A stretch of 64,000 nucleotides of DNA. Source: Natrialba magadii ATCC 43099. GTDB lineage: Archaea > Halobacteriota > Halobacteria > Halobacteriales > Natrialbaceae. The position numbers and the translations under genes are program-made. Below, one piece after another: positions 36,452 through 45,700 of this stretch; the stretch's first letter is position 1; every line of letters starts with the position of its first letter. The notes below the pieces were generated by a model. It did not search any database and had not been told where the DNA came from. It worked only from the letters and a program-made list of their open reading frames with translations. The DNA lies in the NCBI RefSeq assembly GCF_000025625.1, contig NC_013922.1:1984001-2048000 (forward strand), given 5' to 3'.

Positions 36452-36916
36452 TTACGCAGACCGTCGCTTCTTGGTGAGGCGGTAGGATAGCCACCGACCG
36501 ATATACGCGCCGATGCCCCCGATCAGTGCCCCGAACCCGGCGGCAACGGGGTACGCAATGAGTAGCAAGACGATCGATTCGAAGACAACGGCCTCGATGC
36601 CGAACGTCAGTGCGCGTTCCGTCATGGTGAGAAGCAGCGTAATCGGCCCGAGAACGAGGACCGGAACTGCACCCGCACAGCTACCGGCTTTCAGCGCCTC
36701 CTGTCGCGGCCCGGCGTAGAGTGCGCCGGCGAGAGCGCCACCAACGAGTTGTCCATAACCGACCGAGTACGAACTTGTGAGGTGCCCAGTCATATTGTAC
36801 TCGACGATGTTCAGGAGGGAACACACGATTGCACCCCAGAGAACGGCCGCCGCGAACGTGCCGCTCGTTATCGAGCGAACAATTTCGTCCTGCAGGGTGG
36901 ACTGCTGGTGGGCCAT
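36452..36916 (-). CDS. Haloarchaeal membrane protein (DUF5518-like)
   Basis: A 154-residue protein with four hydrophobic segments (about residues 17-36, 48-66, 78-98 and 108-140) and a basic C-terminus. The VGGALAGALYAGPRQEALKAG loop is typical of haloarchaeal DUF5518-type proteins; function unknown. ATG at 36916 is preferred because the upstream extension to 37273 overlaps the divergent gene. Confidence 0.7.
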   Translation of the reverse strand: MAHQQSTLQDEIVRSITSGTFAAAVLWGAIVCSLLNIVEYNMTGHLTSSYSVGYGQLVGGALAGALYAGPRQEALKAGSCAGAVPVLVLGPITLLLTMTERALTFGIEAVVFESIVLLLIAYPVAAGFGALIGGIGAYIGRWLSYRLTKKRRSA

Positions 36917-37083
36917 CGCTTGTCGAAACCGTCGCCACCAACTGATAAAAGTCCTCTGTTCACGTATCACAGTCGACAACTCTGGTCCGACGAGGGTTGG
37001 TCGAGGTACGTTCGATTCCCTCTTCCGAGTGTCGTGTCTGATACCCAACACACTTTTCGTATCGGGTGGAAAACCGTTACAAA

Positions 37084-37503
37084 ATGAACTCGACTGTATT
37101 GCGCGCGGTGTTTCCGGATCGCCCGCCGACGAAAACCGATGTCGTCTCAGGAGGCCTCGCTGGTGGCCTTGCACTCCTTCACGGAACCTGGCCCGCTCCG
37201 GGTAACGGGTTACGCTGGGAGTGGATTGCGCTCGGGTTCGTCCTCGGTGCAATCGTACTGGGACCGGTCGCACAATCGCCGGTCGGGAAGCGGATCGGGG
37301 CGATGGCTCGCGATCTCAGCATTGCCGCCCGTCTCGTCGTGATGGCGATCGTCATCACAGTGACGCTCGTACTCGCTACTGTCGTTTTTCCAGACGTGAT
37401 CTTTCGCAACGTCTCCATCGGTATCCTTGCAGTGATCCCGTTCTACGTCGTCGGACACGTTGTCGTTGCCAGAGAACTCGGCGGCTGGCAGACAGCGTCG
37501 TAG
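37084..37503 (+). CDS. Small haloarchaeal membrane protein
   Basis: A 139-residue protein with about four hydrophobic segments (LAGGLALLHG, WIALGFVLGAIVLGPV, AARLVVMAIVITVTLVLATVVF, VSIGILAVIPFYVVGHVVV). It begins at ATG 37084. No family is recognised. It is divergent from the preceding membrane protein and convergent with glyS. Confidence 0.72.
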   Translation: MNSTVLRAVFPDRPPTKTDVVSGGLAGGLALLHGTWPAPGNGLRWEWIALGFVLGAIVLGPVAQSPVGKRIGAMARDLSIAARLVVMAIVITVTLVLATVVFPDVIFRNVSIGILAVIPFYVVGHVVVARELGGWQTAS

Positions 37504-37602
37504 TCGGACTCGGAGTCCCCTGTTCTCCGACCGCTGTCCCCGCTTCTTTTGTTGACCCTATTCCCCATCCTGTTCCGTTCTATCGCTCTTCCATTCCCTC
37601 TG

Positions 37603-39495
37603 TCAAAGTTCGTCGAACTCGAGTTCTCCAGCCCGAAGCTCCGCCATGATTCCGGGGAGCTCCGACACCGACAATCGCTTCTGGTCCGTCGTATCACGTT
37701 CGCGGACGGTTACGGTGGTCTCCTCGTTCTCGAGTGTCTCGTAATCCACGGTCACGCAGAACGGCGTGCCGACCTCGTCCTGGCGGCGGTAGCGCCGACC
37801 GATGTTACCCGAGTCGTCGTAGGTGACCGAGAGGCCCACGTCCCGGAGGTCTGCGACGATTTCGTCCGCGGTGGACTCGAGTTCGTCGTCGTTCTGGAGC
37901 GGGAAGACGCCGACGAAGGTGGGTGCGACTTCGGGGTCGAGCGCGAGGTAGGTGCGCTCCTCGCCGTCGACCTCGTCCTCCGCGTAGGCGTGGTGAAGGA
38001 CGGTGTAGACGAGTCGGTCCACACCGAAGGAGGGTTCGACGACGTGTGGGAGGATGTGCTCGCCGGCCTCGGTCTGTTCCTCAACCGCGAAGCCGGTCTT
38101 CTCGACAGGGATCTCGTGGCGCTCGCCGTCGAGTTCGATCTCGACGCTGTCGCTGTCTCGCGGCTCCGTCCCGTCGCCGCTCGACTCTTCCGCGGCGTCC
38201 TGCGCCGCGCTCTCGAACGCAGTCCGGTCTCGGCCGGCGAGGGACTCGAGTTCGTCAACAACGTCCTGTGCTGCGCCGCCGAACTCTGGACCCAGATAAC
38301 TCATGTCGGGATCGACGGTCGCGCGCTCGACAGTCTTCGGTTCGTCGTACTGCCGGAAGACGGTAAAGCGGTCCTCGGAGTACTCGGCGTGTTTCGAGAG
38401 GTCGTAGTCGCTACGGTAGGCGAAGCCAGCCATCTCGATCCAGTTGCCATCAATCTCGCTTTCGGCGTCCCAGCAGTCCGCTGCGTAGTGGGCGCGCTCA
38501 CCGGAGAGATGCTGACGGAACCGGAACCGGTCCATGTCGACGCCGACGGCGTCGTACCACGGTTTCGCGACGCCGAGGAAGTAGGCGACCCACTCGTCAC
38601 CGATGATGCCCTCGTCGACGGCCTCTCCGATGGTCGTCTCGATTTCATCGCCGTCCGCTGCGTTCTGCTCGGCCGCCGGATAGAGCGTCACCTCGACGTC
38701 CGCGACCGCTTCGAGGTCCGGTTCGTCCTCCTCGGGATCGACGAAGTACTCGAGTTCGGCCTGCGTAAATTCACGCGTCCGAATGATGGATCGGCGGGGG
38801 CTGATCTCGTTGCGGTAGGCGCGGCCGATCTGGGTGACACCAAATGGAAGTTGGTTCCGGGCGTACTCCTTGAGTCGCGGGAACTCGACGAAGATGCCCT
38901 GTGCGGTCTCGGGGCGGAGATAGCCGGGCTGGGAGTCGCCGGGGCCGATGTTCGTCGCGAACATGAGGTTGAACGTCTCGACGGCCTGGTCCGCCAGACC
39001 GGCACCGCAGGAGGGGCAGACGAGTTCGTACTCGGCGATGACCTCCTCGACTTCGGGGATGGGGAGGCTCTCGGCGTCCTCGTACTCCGTATTGTCTTCG
39101 ACGACGTGGTCCGCGCGGTGACTCTCGCCACACTCGGGACACTCGACCAGCATGTCGTCGAAGCCGTCGAGGTGGCCCGAGGCCTCAAAGACGGGTTCGG
39201 GCATGATCGTCGGCGCGTCGATCTCCATGTTGCCTTCGGCGACCGCGAAGCGGTCGCGCCAGGCGTCCTCGACGTTGCCCTTCAGGGCTGCGCCCTGCGG
39301 ACCGAAGGTGTAGAAGCCGCCGACGCCGCCGTACGCGCCCGACGACTGGAAGAAGTAGCCCCGGCGCTTTGCGAGTTCGACGAGTTTCTCGCTGGTCTGT
39401 TCGTCTGGCGCGGCTGGTTCTGCATCTGCGTCCGTCTCTGTGTCTGGCGCTGCCTCTGCATCCGTATCCGCCGTTTCCTGCTGTTGTTCACTCAT
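37603..39495 (-). CDS. glyS: Glycyl-tRNA synthetase
   Basis: A 630-residue class II alpha2-type glycyl-tRNA synthetase. Evidence: KRRGYFFQSSGAYGGVGGFYTFGP at the N-terminus, the zinc insert with CPECGESH and CPSCGAG, GYLRPETAQGIFVEF, motif 2 QIGRAYRNEISPRRSIIRTREFTQAE, and motif 3 EPSFGVDRLVYTVL, followed by an anticodon-binding domain. A 30-residue acidic extension (about residues 5-35) precedes the conserved start. ATG at 39495 lies inside the last eight bases of the CBS gene, so they form one operon. Confidence 0.96.
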   Translation of the reverse strand: MSEQQQETADTDAEAAPDTETDADAEPAAPDEQTSEKLVELAKRRGYFFQSSGAYGGVGGFYTFGPQGAALKGNVEDAWRDRFAVAEGNMEIDAPTIMPEPVFEASGHLDGFDDMLVECPECGESHRADHVVEDNTEYEDAESLPIPEVEEVIAEYELVCPSCGAGLADQAVETFNLMFATNIGPGDSQPGYLRPETAQGIFVEFPRLKEYARNQLPFGVTQIGRAYRNEISPRRSIIRTREFTQAELEYFVDPEEDEPDLEAVADVEVTLYPAAEQNAADGDEIETTIGEAVDEGIIGDEWVAYFLGVAKPWYDAVGVDMDRFRFRQHLSGERAHYAADCWDAESEIDGNWIEMAGFAYRSDYDLSKHAEYSEDRFTVFRQYDEPKTVERATVDPDMSYLGPEFGGAAQDVVDELESLAGRDRTAFESAAQDAAEESSGDGTEPRDSDSVEIELDGERHEIPVEKTGFAVEEQTEAGEHILPHVVEPSFGVDRLVYTVLHHAYAEDEVDGEERTYLALDPEVAPTFVGVFPLQNDDELESTADEIVADLRDVGLSVTYDDSGNIGRRYRRQDEVGTPFCVTVDYETLENEETTVTVRERDTTDQKRLSVSELPGIMAELRAGELEFDEL

Positions 39496-40339
39496 AGAGA
39501 GCCTCCAGAATATCCACGTCACAGACGATGCCGACGAGTTGCTCGCCGGTCACCATCGGAATCTGCTCGATATCGTTGCTGATCATCTGCTGTGCGGCCT
39601 CCTGAATCGTCTTCTCGGTCGAGACCGTCACCACGTCCTCGCTCATGAACTCCCGTACAGGACCGTTTGGAATCTCGATATCCCGCGTCGGGAGGTAGCG
39701 ACTGCCGACGCCCTTGATCCCCTCCCAGGACCACTCCGAGTCCTGATCCGGGAAATTGTTCCCAGTCTCTTCTTCGCCCTCGACGATGCGGGCGACCTCG
39801 ATGATGTCGACCTCCGTGAGGACACCGCTCATCCCACCCTCGTCGTCCAGTGCGATCGTGTAGGGAACGTTCGCGTACGACAGCCCACGCTCGGCGACCG
39901 ACAGCGGCGCGCCCTCGTAGGTCGTGTTCACGTCCTCGCTCGCGTAGCCGCCGACGGTGTCGTCTGTCTCCTGGTCGCCCGTCGCGATCGCGTGGATCAC
40001 GTCCGTCACCGTGATGATCCCCTCGAACTCGCCGTCGACGACCGGAACGCGGCGCGCGCCCTCCTCGACCATCGTTCGAGCGACCTCCTCGAGTGCCGTC
40101 TCGCGCGTCGTCGTTGGCACCTCGTCCATCAGCATGACCAGCTGGTCCTCGTCGGGCTGTTCGATCAGCGTATCTCGGGAGACCAGTCCGCGGTACTCGG
40201 GGCCGTTGTCCGTCGGTTTTACGACCGGCACTGACGAGAACGACCGCTCCTGAAGGTACTCGAGTACGTCCGAGCGAGTGCCTGGCAGGTCGACGGTCAC
40301 CACGTCCTCGCGGGGTGTCATCGCGTCGGCTACGTTCAT
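39488..40339 (-). CDS. Four-CBS-domain protein
   Basis: A 283-residue cytoplasmic protein made of four CBS motifs in two Bateman pairs: residues about 1-60 (ADAMTPREDVVTVD), 63-125, 130-195 (SEDVNTTYEGAPLSVAE) and 222-283 (REFMSEDVVTVSTEKTIQEA). CBS pairs bind adenine nucleotides and usually regulate a partner. Its overlap by eight bases with glyS suggests co-translation. ATG 40339 is preceded on the minus strand by a TATA box (tttatactca, 40361-40370) 26 bases away. Confidence 0.9.
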   Translation of the reverse strand: MNVADAMTPREDVVTVDLPGTRSDVLEYLQERSFSSVPVVKPTDNGPEYRGLVSRDTLIEQPDEDQLVMLMDEVPTTTRETALEEVARTMVEEGARRVPVVDGEFEGIITVTDVIHAIATGDQETDDTVGGYASEDVNTTYEGAPLSVAERGLSYANVPYTIALDDEGGMSGVLTEVDIIEVARIVEGEEETGNNFPDQDSEWSWEGIKGVGSRYLPTRDIEIPNGPVREFMSEDVVTVSTEKTIQEAAQQMISNDIEQIPMVTGEQLVGIVCDVDILEALYE

Positions 40340-40360
40340 GTCCCCACAGTAGGGCAAAAA

Positions 40361-40370
40361 TGAGTATAAA
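40361..40370 (-). promoter_or_regulatory. TATA-like promoter of the CBS-glyS operon
   Basis: On the minus strand, tttatactca is centred 26 bases before the ATG at 40339, the spacing of a leaderless promoter. Confidence 0.6.
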
Positions 40371-40444
40371 CCCAGTGTTTCGTGCGCCCGCGCTCGGCGT
40401 TCGTGTCAGTTCATTTGTGTCTTCTGACGGGTCGATTCGACGAG

Positions 40445-40452
40445 CTTATATG
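40445..40452 (+). promoter_or_regulatory. TATA-like promoter element
   Basis: cttatatg is centred about 27 bases before the ATG at 40475 and supports the reality of the small gene there. Confidence 0.55.
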
Positions 40453-40474
40453 TCTCGGGTTGTCACTCTCTACC

Positions 40475-40636
40475 ATGGTGTCGAAACCCCACACCACAGC
40501 GGCAGACGAGACGGTCGTCGGCTCGATCGATTCGACGGATTCGAGCGACGAATACGTCATTGCGGATATTTCGGCCGACGACGCATGGCTCTCCATGCGA
40601 GCGGACGAGGCGATGACACTTCCAGCGTGGCGATAG
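40475..40636 (+). CDS. Small acidic haloarchaeal protein, 53 residues
   Basis: A 53-residue acidic protein (MVSKPHTTAADETVVGSIDS...) with conserved-looking tail EYVIADISADDAWLSMRADEAMTLPAWR. The promoter spacing and codon use support it. Very similar short proteins with this C-terminus are familiar from haloarchaeal genomes, but no function is known. Confidence 0.72.
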   Translation: MVSKPHTTAADETVVGSIDSTDSSDEYVIADISADDAWLSMRADEAMTLPAWR

Positions 40637-40756
40637 GGGGGTTTCGATCGCTCGACACGGTGGGGGCCTGTCGGGCTGCGGTGCGGTGGGGTCTTTCGTC
40701 CACGCTGTCGATATTCTGAGATAGCGTTTAGTACGTCCTCGATGACGTCGTAGTCG

Positions 40757-41344
40757 ATGGTCGATCACCAGCGCACAGACAGCGGACGTGACGGCGGTCG
40801 AACCGGCGGAGGACGGCCGCGTGGGTCCAGCGTCGGCTCTGGTCCCGGTCCCGGAGCCGCGCCTGGTTCCAACTCTGGAACCGGACTGGAGTCCGCGTCC
40901 GATTCTCGGTACTCGATCACGTCGTTGCTCTCGTCGCCCGTCCCCGGGCCACTCGCTCGGCGAGCGATTTCGGTGTCGGTGACGAGCGACCGCGACGTCT
41001 ATGCACAGGACGAAGCCGTCTCGTTCACCGTCGCGTTCCGAAACCGACTCCCGGTTTCGGTCGCCGTGCCGACGCCGCGTCGCCGACGCTGGGACTGGTC
41101 CGTCGACGGCGAACTGGAGGCGAGCGACGAGCGCCGCGACTTCCAGTCCGTTCCCTCTACGTTTCGATTTAGCGCGGGCGAGCGAAAAGAGATCCGCGTG
41201 ACCTGGAACGGCCGATTCGAGCGGACCGTGGACTGCCACGAGTACGTCGTCCCAGAACCGGGTGAGTACGAGATTCGGGCGTTTGTCGCGACCGAGGACG
41301 GCCGGTGTCAGCCGAGTGATTCGACTCTTATCTGCATTCGGTGA
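40757..41344 (+). CDS. Beta-rich cytosolic protein, BsuPI-like domain
   Basis: A 195-residue protein. The first 60 residues are Gly/Ser/Pro low-complexity. The C-terminal 125 residues are a beta sandwich with VTSDRDVYAQDEAVSFTVAFRNRLPVSVAVPT, WDWSVDG and FSAGERKEIRVTWNGRF, resembling the intracellular proteinase-inhibitor (BsuPI) fold. No signal peptide is seen. Function unknown. ATG 40757 is the first in frame after a stop. Confidence 0.72.
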   Translation: MVDHQRTDSGRDGGRTGGGRPRGSSVGSGPGPGAAPGSNSGTGLESASDSRYSITSLLSSPVPGPLARRAISVSVTSDRDVYAQDEAVSFTVAFRNRLPVSVAVPTPRRRRWDWSVDGELEASDERRDFQSVPSTFRFSAGERKEIRVTWNGRFERTVDCHEYVVPEPGEYEIRAFVATEDGRCQPSDSTLICIR

Positions 41345-42288
41345 CTGGCCTCGCTGTGCAGTAGTTCACTGGAGAGGGTATCTCGGGGGACGGCGTGTAG
41401 CAATTTGCCACATCCCACGTCGTGTGTCAGTTCGATTTCGCCGTCCACAATTCCAACTCCGTATTCTGGCTGCCATCATCACGCAGCCAACTGCTTGCAG
41501 GTGTGTGCTGTGGGAGACGAGACAGAGAGCGTTGAACACCGGAGGGCGGGTCGCCAGCGGGTGGTGCATCGGCCCGCAGCCGTTGGTCGGGAGTGTCGGC
41601 TGTCACTTACCCGGTGAGGAAGCCGCCCGGCGGAATGCGCGTCGATGGGCGACCGTCCTCGTCAGCGCTGTTGTCGTCGCCGAATTCGGGTGAGTGCTTG
41701 ACTGTTCGTCGAGCCTTTGCGACCGTGCGGTTGCAGGTGGCAACCATAGCGAGGATATTACTCATACACGAGTTAATAGCGACGCTGTCGATATAAGTAT
41801 TTATGAGATGGAAGATCATGTGCTTCTCGAACGTGCCTTTCTGGTCTTTCTGAACGGCAACTGGATAGAACGTTATCTAGAGGGACTAAGATGCTATATC
41901 CGAACTAACTACTTCTAGAGTAAATAGTACCCCTCTCACTGTATGCATTGTGACCATTCTGTCTCGGCACTCGACCAATCACACCACGATCAGTGACGAA
42001 CATGACAGGCAATGAACTGCGACCCACCGCCATACTCCGGGTCACTCTCGGAGACAGACCGCTCTCGCGTACGACTGTTTGCAGGCGACCTCGACGATAT
42101 TGCCTGTTCAGCATCGACTCGAGTAGCAACGTCGTCGCAGACGACCAGGCCACCACTCGCGACTGGCCACGACGGTGATCGTCTGCCCCCGTCGGTGGCT
42201 GTCTCGTCCGAGGCTCTCTCCACCGTCACATCATCCGCGACTGACTGGAACAGTGACCTTTTTCCACCGGCACATACAGTATCGCTGT
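41345..42288. other. Long intergenic region, partly AT-rich, no supported gene
   Basis: Nearly 950 bases without a convincing gene. The stretch 41740-41960 is distinctly AT-rich compared with its surroundings and contains a 36-codon frame (41808-41918, MEDHVLLERAFLVFLNG...) which lacks a well-placed promoter. A frame at 42012-42380 runs into the PPC gene and has poor haloarchaeal character. The region may be a decayed insertion. Confidence 0.45.
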
Positions 42289-42708
42289 ATGAACTACCGA
42301 GCCGTCGACACCGACGCGGAGTACGTCGCCCGCCTCGACACCGGCGCGGACTGGCGCGCCGAAATCGAGTCGCTCGCTGACGAGGTCGCGGCCGATGCCG
42401 CCTGGTTTACCGCCCTCGGTGCCGTCCAGGACGCTGAACTCTGGTTCTACGACCAGGACGAGTGTGAGTACTACCCCATCGAGTTCGACGAGCCACTCGA
42501 GGTCGCAAGCTGTGTTGGCAACGTTTCCCTGCTGGACAACGAGCGCTTTGCCCACACCCACGCTGTCCTCTCGGACCCCGACGGCACCACCTACGCCGGT
42601 CACCTGAACGAGGCCACCGTCTGGGCCGGTGAGGTCCACATGCGCGTCTTCGAGGAGGGCCTCGAGCGCGAGTACGACGAGACGACCGAGCTCGACCTCT
42701 GGCTCTGA
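42289..42708 (+). CDS. PPC-domain (DUF296) protein
   Basis: A 139-residue single-domain PPC/DUF296 protein. The family segments are YVARLDTGADWRAEIESLADE, ALGAVQDAELWFYD, and GHLNEATVWAGEVHMRVFEE. In plants this domain helps DNA-binding proteins; in archaea its ligand is unknown. ATG 42289 gives the conserved start MNYRAV. Its stop is followed after one base by the polC start, an arrangement familiar in haloarchaea, which hints at a link to replication. Confidence 0.9.
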   Translation: MNYRAVDTDAEYVARLDTGADWRAEIESLADEVAADAAWFTALGAVQDAELWFYDQDECEYYPIEFDEPLEVASCVGNVSLLDNERFAHTHAVLSDPDGTTYAGHLNEATVWAGEVHMRVFEEGLEREYDETTELDLWL

Positions 42709-42709
42709 G

Positions 42710-45700
42710 ATGCGCGCGGAAGACGAACGATACTTCGAGCAACTCGAGTCCCAGCTCGAGGAGGCGTTCGACGTCGCCGAGCGAGCCAAAGAGCGCGGCG
42801 GCGACCCAGAACCCGACGTCGAGATTCCGACTGCGCGGGACATGGCCGACCGCGTCGAGAACATCCTGGGGATCGACGGCGTCGCCGAGCGCGTCAGGGA
42901 ACTCGAGGGCGAGATGTCTCGCGAAGAGGCAGCCCTCGAACTCGCGGAGGATTTCGCAGAAGGGCGCGTCGGTGACTACGAGACGAAAGCCGGCAAGGTC
43001 GAGGGCGCGGTTCGAACGGCGGTTGCCCTGCTTACGGAGGGTGTCGTCGCAGCACCGATCGAGGGGATCGACCGGGTCGAGATTCTGACGAACGACGACG
43101 GGACGGAGTTCGTCAACGTCTACTACGCCGGCCCGATCCGGTCTGCGGGTGGGACGGCACAGGCACTCTCCGTGCTGGTCGCAGACTACACACGCGCGCT
43201 CGTCGGCATCGAGCAGTACGAAGCCAGACAGGAGGAGGTCGAACGGTACGCGGAGGAAATCTCCCTCTACGACAAAGAGACCGGCCTGCAGTACTGCCCG
43301 AAGGACAAGGAGGCGAAATTCATCGCCAAACACCTCCCGATCATGCTGGACGGAGAGGCGACCGGCGACGAGGAGGTCTCTGGCTTTCGCGACCTGGAGC
43401 GAGTCGACACCAACAGCGCCCGCGGCGGGATGTGTCTCGTGCTTGGTGAGGGGATCGCGCTCAAAGCCCCCAAGATCCAGCGCTACACCCGAAATCTGGA
43501 CGAGATCGACTGGCCGTGGCTGCAGGATCTGATCGACGGTAATTACGCAGCTGACGCAAGTGATGGAGACGACACAGCTGACGCAGCTGGCTCAGATGAC
43601 GGAAGCAACGAAGCAGATACGGACGAGAACGCTGAGAACGACGGCGATGATACCGACGGTGACGAAACAGAAGCCGACGAAAGCAGCGACGAAGCCGCTG
43701 TCACCGACGAGACAGATACCTCCGACAGCGAACCGGTCGGCCCACCCCGGGCCGAACCGTCGAAGAAGTTCCTCCGGGACCTGATCGCCGGCCGCCCAGT
43801 CTTCACGCACCCCAGTTCGCCGGGTGGTTTCCGACTCCGGTACGGCCGCGCGCGAAACCACGGCTTCGCGACCGGCGGCATCCACCCCGCGACGATGCAC
43901 CTCGTCGACGACTTCCTCGCGACGGGGACCCAGATCAAGACGGAACGACCCGGAAAGGCCCACGGGATCATCCCCGTCGACAGTATCGACGGCCCCACGG
44001 TCAAACTCGCAAACGGCGACGTTCGCCGAATCGACGACCCCGAAGAGGCCAAAGAGATCAGAAACGGCGTCGAGAAAATCCTCGATACCGGCGAGTATCT
44101 GGTCAACTACGGCGAGTTCGTCGAGAACAACCATCCGCTCGCCCCCGCCTCCTACGTCTACGAGTGGTGGATCCAGGACATGGCGACCGCCGGCGCGGAC
44201 GTGCAAGCCCTCGAGGACGACCCCCGAATTGACCTCGAGTTTCCCGACCCAGCGGAGGCACTCGAGTGGGCCACGGAATACGACGCACCGTTGCACCCCC
44301 AGTACACCTACCTCTGGCACGACATCTCGGTCGAGTCGTTTTGCACCCTTGCCGACGCTGTCGCGGAGGGGTGGGTCGAGGCTGAACCCAGGGAGGGTGC
44401 AGGTACGGGAGCGAACGATGACACCCTGGTACTCGAGTGCACCGAGTCAGTGCAGGAGGCACTCGAGACGCTCATCCTCGAACACCGCCAGCGACCGGAC
44501 GAGAATCGAATCGAGATCGACGACTGGCGGCCGTTCGCTCGAACGCTCGGCTGTGAGCCACGGCAGGCGGTTGCGGACGGTGCGGCGCTGGATTCTGATG
44601 TGGGGGATGCAGATTCGGACCAGGCCTCGGACTCGAACTCGAACTCGAACTCGGACTCGAACCCGAACGCAGCCCACGACAACACGCTCCCCATCGAACT
44701 CGAGCGCACCTGGGACGACGACGACCTCTCGGAACGCGCCCGCACCTGGGGCCACGAGGACGAAGCCGACGGCGCCAACGCGATCGAGGCAGTCAACGAG
44801 GTTGCCCCCTTCGAGGTTCGCGAACGCGCACCCACACGAATCGGGAACCGGATGGGTCGTCCGGAGAAATCCGAGCGCCGCGACCTCAGCCCACCGGTCC
44901 ACACCCTGTTCCCCATCGGCGAGGCCGGCGGCGCACAGCGCAACGTTGCCGACGCGGCTAAACACGCCGAAACCATGTCGGACACGCCCGGCATCGTCGA
45001 GATCCAGATCGGCCGCCAGCAGTGTCCCAGCTGTGGGACGGAGACGTTCAAAAACCGCTGTCCCGACTGCGAAACGCGAACCGAACCCGACTACCGCTGT
45101 CCCGACTGCGACCAGTCGCTCGAGCCAGACGATTCCGGCCGCGTCGAATGCGGCCGCTGTGAGATCGAAGGCACCTGTGTCGAACCCCGCGAGATCGACA
45201 TCAACGACGAATTCCGGAGTGCACTCGAGTCCGTCGGCGAGCGAGAGAACGCCTTCGAGATCCTGAAGGGTGTCAAGGGGCTGACCTCGCAGAACAAGAT
45301 TCCCGAGCCGATCGAGAAGGGGATCTTGCGCGCCAAACACGACGTCTCGGCGTTCAAGGACGGGACTGTCCGCTACGACATGACGGACTTGCCAGTTACG
45401 TCCGTCCGTGCAAACGAACTCGATATCGACGTCGGGCAGCTACAGGCGCTCGGCTACGAGGAGGATATCCACGGTGACCCGCTCACCCACGAGGATCAGT
45501 TGGTCGAACTCAACGTACAGGACATCGTCCTCTCGGACGGCGCAGCCGAACACATGATGCAGACGGCCGACTTCATCGACGACCTGCTGGAGCAGTACTA
45601 CGGACTCGAGCCGTTCTACGAGATCGATGACCGCCAGGAACTCGTCGGCGAGTTGGTGTTCGGGATGGCACCCCACACGAGTGCTGCAACTGTCGGTCGG

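Noticed and set aside
37549-39582. A 677-codon plus-strand frame
   Set aside because: It is the antisense of glyS. High GC haloarchaeal genes keep long antisense frames open; it lacks domain features.
41808-41918. A 36-codon gene in the AT-rich island
   Set aside because: No promoter at the expected spacing, atypical composition and no recognisable similarity.
42012-42380. A 122-codon plus-strand frame before the PPC gene
   Set aside because: It overlaps the well-supported PPC gene in another frame and its composition is not haloarchaeal-protein-like.
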